A stretch of 16,196 nucleotides of DNA, from assembly GCA_025453375.1 (NCBI GenBank), contig JALOQT010000002.1:1-16196 (forward strand). The letters run 5' to 3'. Below the pieces are notes generated by a model, which saw only the letters and a list, made by a program, of their open reading frames with translations, had not been told where the DNA came from and did not search any database. Position numbers and translations under genes: made by a program. This document shows, one piece after another, positions 14,201-16,196 of the stretch. The stretch comes from Phycisphaerales bacterium (GTDB lineage: Bacteria > Planctomycetota > Phycisphaerae > Phycisphaerales > UBA1924). Every line of letters starts with the position of its first letter. Positions within the stretch are counted from its first letter, which is position 1.

Positions 14201-15083
14201 TCGAAGGCGTGTTGACCTCGACATCAGAATCCCGCCACAGGTCAAATGTCGGCACCCCGCCCGGCGTGTTGGCGGGCGTCACGCGCAGCATGCGGCTGGT
14301 CATCCCCGCGGCGCCGTTGATCTGCCCAAGCCCGGAGCCCGCCAGCAGGTTGCCACGCAGGTTCGCCAGGTTCACCGCGCGGCCATCGGGCGCGATGATC
14401 GACATGTGCAGCCAGTCTTGCATCCGCAGCACCAGATCACTCGGGTTGTTGAGTGTCGAGCCGTTCTGATTCAGCCACACCGGCTCCGTGCTCGCCAGCC
14501 ACGGGTCGCCGCTCTCGCGCGGATCGACGCGGCCATTCTCAAACCACCGGTGCCGCTGCGTGCCCGTCGGATCAAACAGGCGCGACCGTGCTTCGTCCGC
14601 GTTCGTGATCGCCGGCGGCGCGCCCGCGCCCGCCGATGACGCCACCGAACGCACCTCCGGGTCAGTTGACGGATAGTCCCAGTTCTGCAGCGAATACCGC
14701 ACCTGCTGTGAGGCCACATCCTGCTGGAAGAACCCCGACACCCCGTTGTTCGCCACGACCTGCGCGATGTGATCCGCCACGGCCTTGGATGTGTCGGTCA
14801 CCACGACCTTGTTGGTCAACGCCCGCGCGGTGCGCGTGTCCGCCTGGCCGATGGCCGTGTAGACCACCACGATGATCGCCAGCAGCGCCAGCACACCGAT
14901 GACCAGCACCAGCACGCTGCCGCGACGGTGCGTGCTGCCCGCCAGCGCGATCACTTCGCCCGCTGGCCGCGCGCCTGCGGCGCGAGCCGCCGGTCCAGCC
15001 ACACCCGCGCGAGGCCCGCCGCGGCTGCCCGCCGCCTCGCTGGTGGTGATGATCGTCCAACCGTTCTGATCGCGTACTTGCAT
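8292..15083 (-). CDS. Giant GspK-like minor pseudopilin-type protein (2263 residues)
   Basis: After a long 54-residue Ala/Gly/Arg-rich leader comes RRG-SVLVLVIGVLALLAIIVVVYTA (55-76), a prepilin-like segment with cleavage expected after Gly55 and no Glu at position 5, as in GspK (family knowledge). A calcium-loop motif DADGDGFYD lies near residue 330. VNVNTAT lies near 382 and INVNTAT near 1884; the latter is followed by ALMMLP, the helix-hairpin-helix-like signature of GspK. Near 880-905 is AAHMTMNMLAWRDAEDRPK. The C-terminus has SDIFCAYFVIHGY (near 2195) and RRYMVVIDRSNV (near 2232). GspK is usually about 300-350 residues, so this is some seven times larger. ATG 15083 has GGAG (15091-15094) seven bases upstream. 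It lies directly downstream of a GspJ-like gene, the normal J-K order. It probably acts at the inner membrane/periplasm as a pseudopilus-tip subunit; resemblance to large Verrucomicrobia cassette proteins is only an impression. Confidence 0.85.
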   Translation of the reverse strand: MQVRDQNGWTIITTSEAAGSRGGPRAGVAGPAARAAGARPAGEVIALAGSTHRRGSVLVLVIGVLALLAIIVVVYTAIGQADTRTARALTNKVVVTDTSKAVADHIAQVVANNGVSGFFQQDVASQQVRYSLQNWDYPSTDPEVRSVASSAGAGAPPAITNADEARSRLFDPTGTQRHRWFENGRVDPRESGDPWLASTEPVWLNQNGSTLNNPSDLVLRMQDWLHMSIIAPDGRAVNLANLRGNLLAGSGLGQINGAAGMTSRMLRVTPANTPGGVPTFDLWRDSDVEVNTPSTWSSRGLGMFRQVRDTNGLASDQLSPGSPLNLNNSFADADGDGFYDSFWQELVDASDPRQPVNLLGSAAGSGGLRVFVAPRIIDLSGLVNVNTATSFSDPFASRQGTVPQGAGGEVLDPTLPYFNPTGSAANYERAWRAAPVRTRTTFITAGSVTDRDTMATRANFIEAPAGLSPADVDLERLLTMLDTTRYLDRQQGFFGSVAGGYAPADGPSVNDAFVQTGSPTALRAELGGAAFSSLMFTRGTGATTVQDLLFAAAPTGLTSLDGLSVYPQFVPGQTAFATSESQRGVFRWAYGGGVALPPPFTATPAEVEAYNLQNALGTYRLFVTPMDRADLYRKLGAAEGVRFDREETPAFGGGGPFGGTGELGFSSVSRIGLTSERELRAFNGVNDPSIKSALELVLDSRLDTTGRGPLRSDRSLLEDRDLGVGTPAAVAARMTQYFAEPRRNLTTISGARPITSFSVPFFDVQGSSGNQTVAPSLTISDQAVRLDVTEAVNRAQASSRRDANNNLVQTGEVLSANRIFLAYAEALIPLADMQFSSGARVLGFDLWTDSENASARRTSATIFGAGAERPAPRQNTELALRIAAHMTMNMLAWRDAEDRPKAATLLLDGSIAGNVASIQVDGVQAYPFWETGSAIANNRAALARYGLNFNNPALRPDRNDLDRDGNTGEAMARLYDPSRTNLSEAPEAVNIFAVRPEPVITHVQSFTVYTDAIRVGTGTESEVLTGRNFRSTAEVRDELESLDNQFEIADSSVDVEPPAGPLRPSDRIGNIKIDGRVRADNPDFILEMVAFQISNPTSSPIALSGIDPSTGQTLRAPQFAPEGRSGVFQADGTPINSWLDPFDVTQAASGGDAVTRESMSYYIEFGGRFYRLANYNWQPTGVNGDGTTNERNLQGQAVVLQPGESRVFYVLSQRPADISQRIRQATGQTFTSREVVSWIESHLWQRLTLRRAPGSPGFQTNEPPEVVVPVGDGQENRPVMMVAVNRETGEVIDRNSGITDALEVNGREYGVGVLYPQAPDLRSNFSGRPEVQLINQNPGSATPDVDNSTVRLWRVFRTGSEIGGDNQPQNDTLIDRLTDPIPGRDLFRSMAINASLEQRIGMGGPDSSDDRRLGSIVRVANSKASLDRTDDNTGLSVVMTGGFRRPDDPGSWVNLDDSSAPVFNYRGPGGGPVPAGFTNTFPRNAIPAWSVEVPPRASINDVVSSGSADWWTRGLPARTVRTNDPRPDPTSSTPIERGRNTNYFLIGPANVAAGSSSPASNINITDFEDDTFGISSGGSGADAARRRPFMLSRRLLGEVDALLQDEDVTRFEVQGLQVNDQREITQGTVRAAVPVVPALAAHPSEKFLQTELIRRSLRRAGASDRDVGPRRGDAITLIDYSDLDVATSGDVENVVTIRTTATGVIRPQFTEGTVRTGNADDDRSFDRQYTIVPTYPRALPSRQTNQVGEEPIVPELRPADVLLPLAFGPSNTPRPFNGGQSRSQNLAQQWVTFSEAAGAALNYTAGGTNGQWNERIGQVLDRGRLPVNRFVAFNDDRGDLTVPIAPGVTSPVRQDLDGGIPLGAAVLDKFRTRSEGSATSAVLGTINVNTATHAALMMLPMFTAADFNRGNQDIAALHSWMTHGLTQSMTSPSFTASTSSPQQDGAMNSFGAQSALAGEIDSRSFLRGRPDSVWDVASTLMAYRDKNAVLSMPSFDGSNRYMLDFAEGNLGTIATATRFDDSARQDLTGIPGLREGRGLRSLGELMALRINPGSGVTLRNPFTLANGTVVPGVDTPAEAQVSIDRFIRDNQPADYAFQRRGLQSGSNWVSLDSGSGRAFRVPLALTSMPALEQVDFGGLQPPRAVGVDTSLNLLPGAARVDPTTFANLQSDTSVDSYEQGLLIANAALNSVNVRSDIFCAYFVIHGYQQSDVEGLSQVAGEATYEQPMVPTLKRRYMVVIDRSNVTRAGQKPRILMFQELPAE

Positions 15084-15240
15084 GGTCGTTCTCCGAGCCG
15101 CCTGGCCCATCGTCACACTCCGCCGACGATCTGCCGCAGCACGAACCTCAATCGCTGTCCACCCCACATCACTCCGTCACACTCAACACGCGCAGCCCAT
15201 CACACTCACACACCCCCCACTCGTCACTGCTCGCCTTTGG
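15084..15240. other. Spacer between GspJ-like and GspK-like genes
   Basis: The spacer is 157 bases, long for a tight operon. It holds the giant gene's GGAG (minus strand, 15091-15094, 7-nt spacer). CACTCGT and CACTGCT (15218-15231) read on the minus strand as GAGTG-type heptamers, a weak trace of the repeat family seen at 3808-3912. No terminator was found. Confidence 0.4.
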
Positions 15241-16196
15241 TCAGTTGCCCTTCGGCCCCTGCTCGCGCGGCAGTTCGACGATCACCTGGAACGTCTGCTC
15301 CGTCGCCGGGCTCGTCCCCGCGCCGTCATCGGCCAGCGAGAACGTGACGCGGATCATCGTCGGCCACGCCCAGGGAATCGTCTCCGGCTCATTGAGCACG
15401 ACGCGATCGCCATCCTCCGGGTCATACTGCCCGTTGCCGTTGACATCACGCTCAAGCTCGACGGCTCGAAGGTCGCCATCATCGCTGTCAAATCGCCCGT
15501 TGCCATTGCGATCGATCGCCAGGAACGGCTGGCCGTTGCCGCGCGTCAGCCGCGTCTCCGGTGCCCACGTCGGGTCGACGTATCCAAACGTCGCGTAATA
15601 CACGCTGGGCGAGACCGCCGGGCCACCGAAGGTTGACAACGTCTCGATCAACTCCGGCTTGACGACATGCGGCACCAGCCGCGTCTCGCCATTGCGCAGG
15701 CGCACCGGCTGCGAGTAGTAGTACTGATCCCGCAGCGCCTGCCAGAAGGCATTGCCCGTGAGATTCGTATACGGATTGCCGGGCTGATCCAGCGTGTAAT
15801 ACTCCGCATACGGGATCGTCGAGCTGATGACGTTACCCCCGAGCCGGACCTGCCGCGGCAAGCCGTGCCAGAACACCGAGTTGGCCGGAGCGAGGTTCAC
15901 CCGCGCCGGTCGCGCCGGCGCCGGCTGATTGCCAGGCAGCCGCGCACTGAACGCCGATGCACGCACCTCGTCAGCCTTGTTTTCCAGTCCAAATGACCAC
16001 TCGACGATGAACTCCGTGCACCGCGGCAAAAACGCGCCGCTGCTGAGCATCAATTGGTCTGTACGCTGAAAGTCCGAGCTCGGCACATTCGGGTTCTGCC
16101 AATCCCACCCGAGCAGATTCGGCGCCACCCGCTCGACACGCGTGCGCCGATACGAATCCGACGGTGCCGGCAACGCGCCGGTCATCACACGCTGCA
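15241..16196 (-). CDS. GspJ-like minor pseudopilin, C-terminal part with two calcium-loop motifs, 5' end outside window
   Basis: The frame stays open to the window edge, so the N-terminal prepilin segment is not visible. The visible 317 or so residues carry PRCTEFIVEWSFG and, near the end, WPTMIRVTFSLAD...EQTFQVIVELP. These correspond to the C-terminal beta-rich region of GspJ-type pseudopilins. Between them is an insert of about 200 residues containing two near-identical calcium-loop motifs, DRNGNGRFDSDDGD (coded around 15470-15512) and DVNGNGQYDPEDGD (around 15405-15446), of the EF-hand-loop/dockerin type. Asp, Asn and Glu at the metal positions make calcium binding plausible. The protein precedes the GspK-like gene on the same strand, as J precedes K in type II secretion operons. 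The family assignment is moderate because the N-terminus is missing. Confidence 0.7.
   Translation of the reverse strand, partial: QRVMTGALPAPSDSYRRTRVERVAPNLLGWDWQNPNVPSSDFQRTDQLMLSSGAFLPRCTEFIVEWSFGLENKADEVRASAFSARLPGNQPAPARPARVNLAPANSVFWHGLPRQVRLGGNVISSTIPYAEYYTLDQPGNPYTNLTGNAFWQALRDQYYYSQPVRLRNGETRLVPHVVKPELIETLSTFGGPAVSPSVYYATFGYVDPTWAPETRLTRGNGQPFLAIDRNGNGRFDSDDGDLRAVELERDVNGNGQYDPEDGDRVVLNEPETIPWAWPTMIRVTFSLADDGAGTSPATEQTFQVIVELPREQGPKGN

Overview
The window is GC-rich (roughly two thirds G+C by eye) and most likely comes from a planctomycete, probably class Phycisphaerae. This is inference. It rests on a secreted protein ending in an IPTPGA / hydrophobic / RRRR sorting tail, on a very large GspK-like protein next to a GspJ-like protein, and on menaquinone-type housekeeping genes in small scattered units.

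Layout. Positions 1-805 hold the C-terminal two thirds or so of a FabH-type 3-oxoacyl-ACP synthase (+). It converges on a small four-helix membrane protein (888-1289, -). A tandem PTPS/QueD-like protein with a degenerate first half (1428-2282, +) is divergent from it. The 335-base gap 2283-2617 holds a palindromic MITE/REP-like element flanked by 7-bp repeat patches. Next come an unrecognised 197-residue protein (2618-3211, -), ribosomal protein L21 with a very good intrinsic terminator (3356-3682, -), and a 105-bp perfect heptamer array. A small protein with four CxxC pairs and a ClpX-like first zinc finger follows (3998-4381, -). Divergent from it is a two-gene unit, menG/ubiE (4466-5302) and pyrF (5339-6331). 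A secreted PPC-like protein with a PEP-CTERM-like tail (6671-7285) has its own strong ribosome binding site and terminator. An SRPBCC/AHSA1 protein (7567-7983, -) and tRNA-Pro(UGG) (8075-8148, -) lead into the last half of the window. That half is almost entirely a 2263-residue GspK-like giant (8292-15083, -), preceded on the same strand by the C-terminal part of a GspJ-like protein with two calcium-loop motifs (15241-16196, -).

How it fits together. The first 8 kb is core metabolism and translation in short units: fatty acid initiation, a pterin/deazapurine-type enzyme, L21, menaquinone methylation and UMP synthesis. The last 8 kb looks like the end of a type II secretion-like minor pseudopilin operon in which both the J-like and K-like subunits are enlarged. 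The most distinctive non-coding feature is a set of 7-bp-periodic patches in many of the spacers of the first 4 kb. They belong to two or three related word families, occur in both orientations, and flank the palindromic element.
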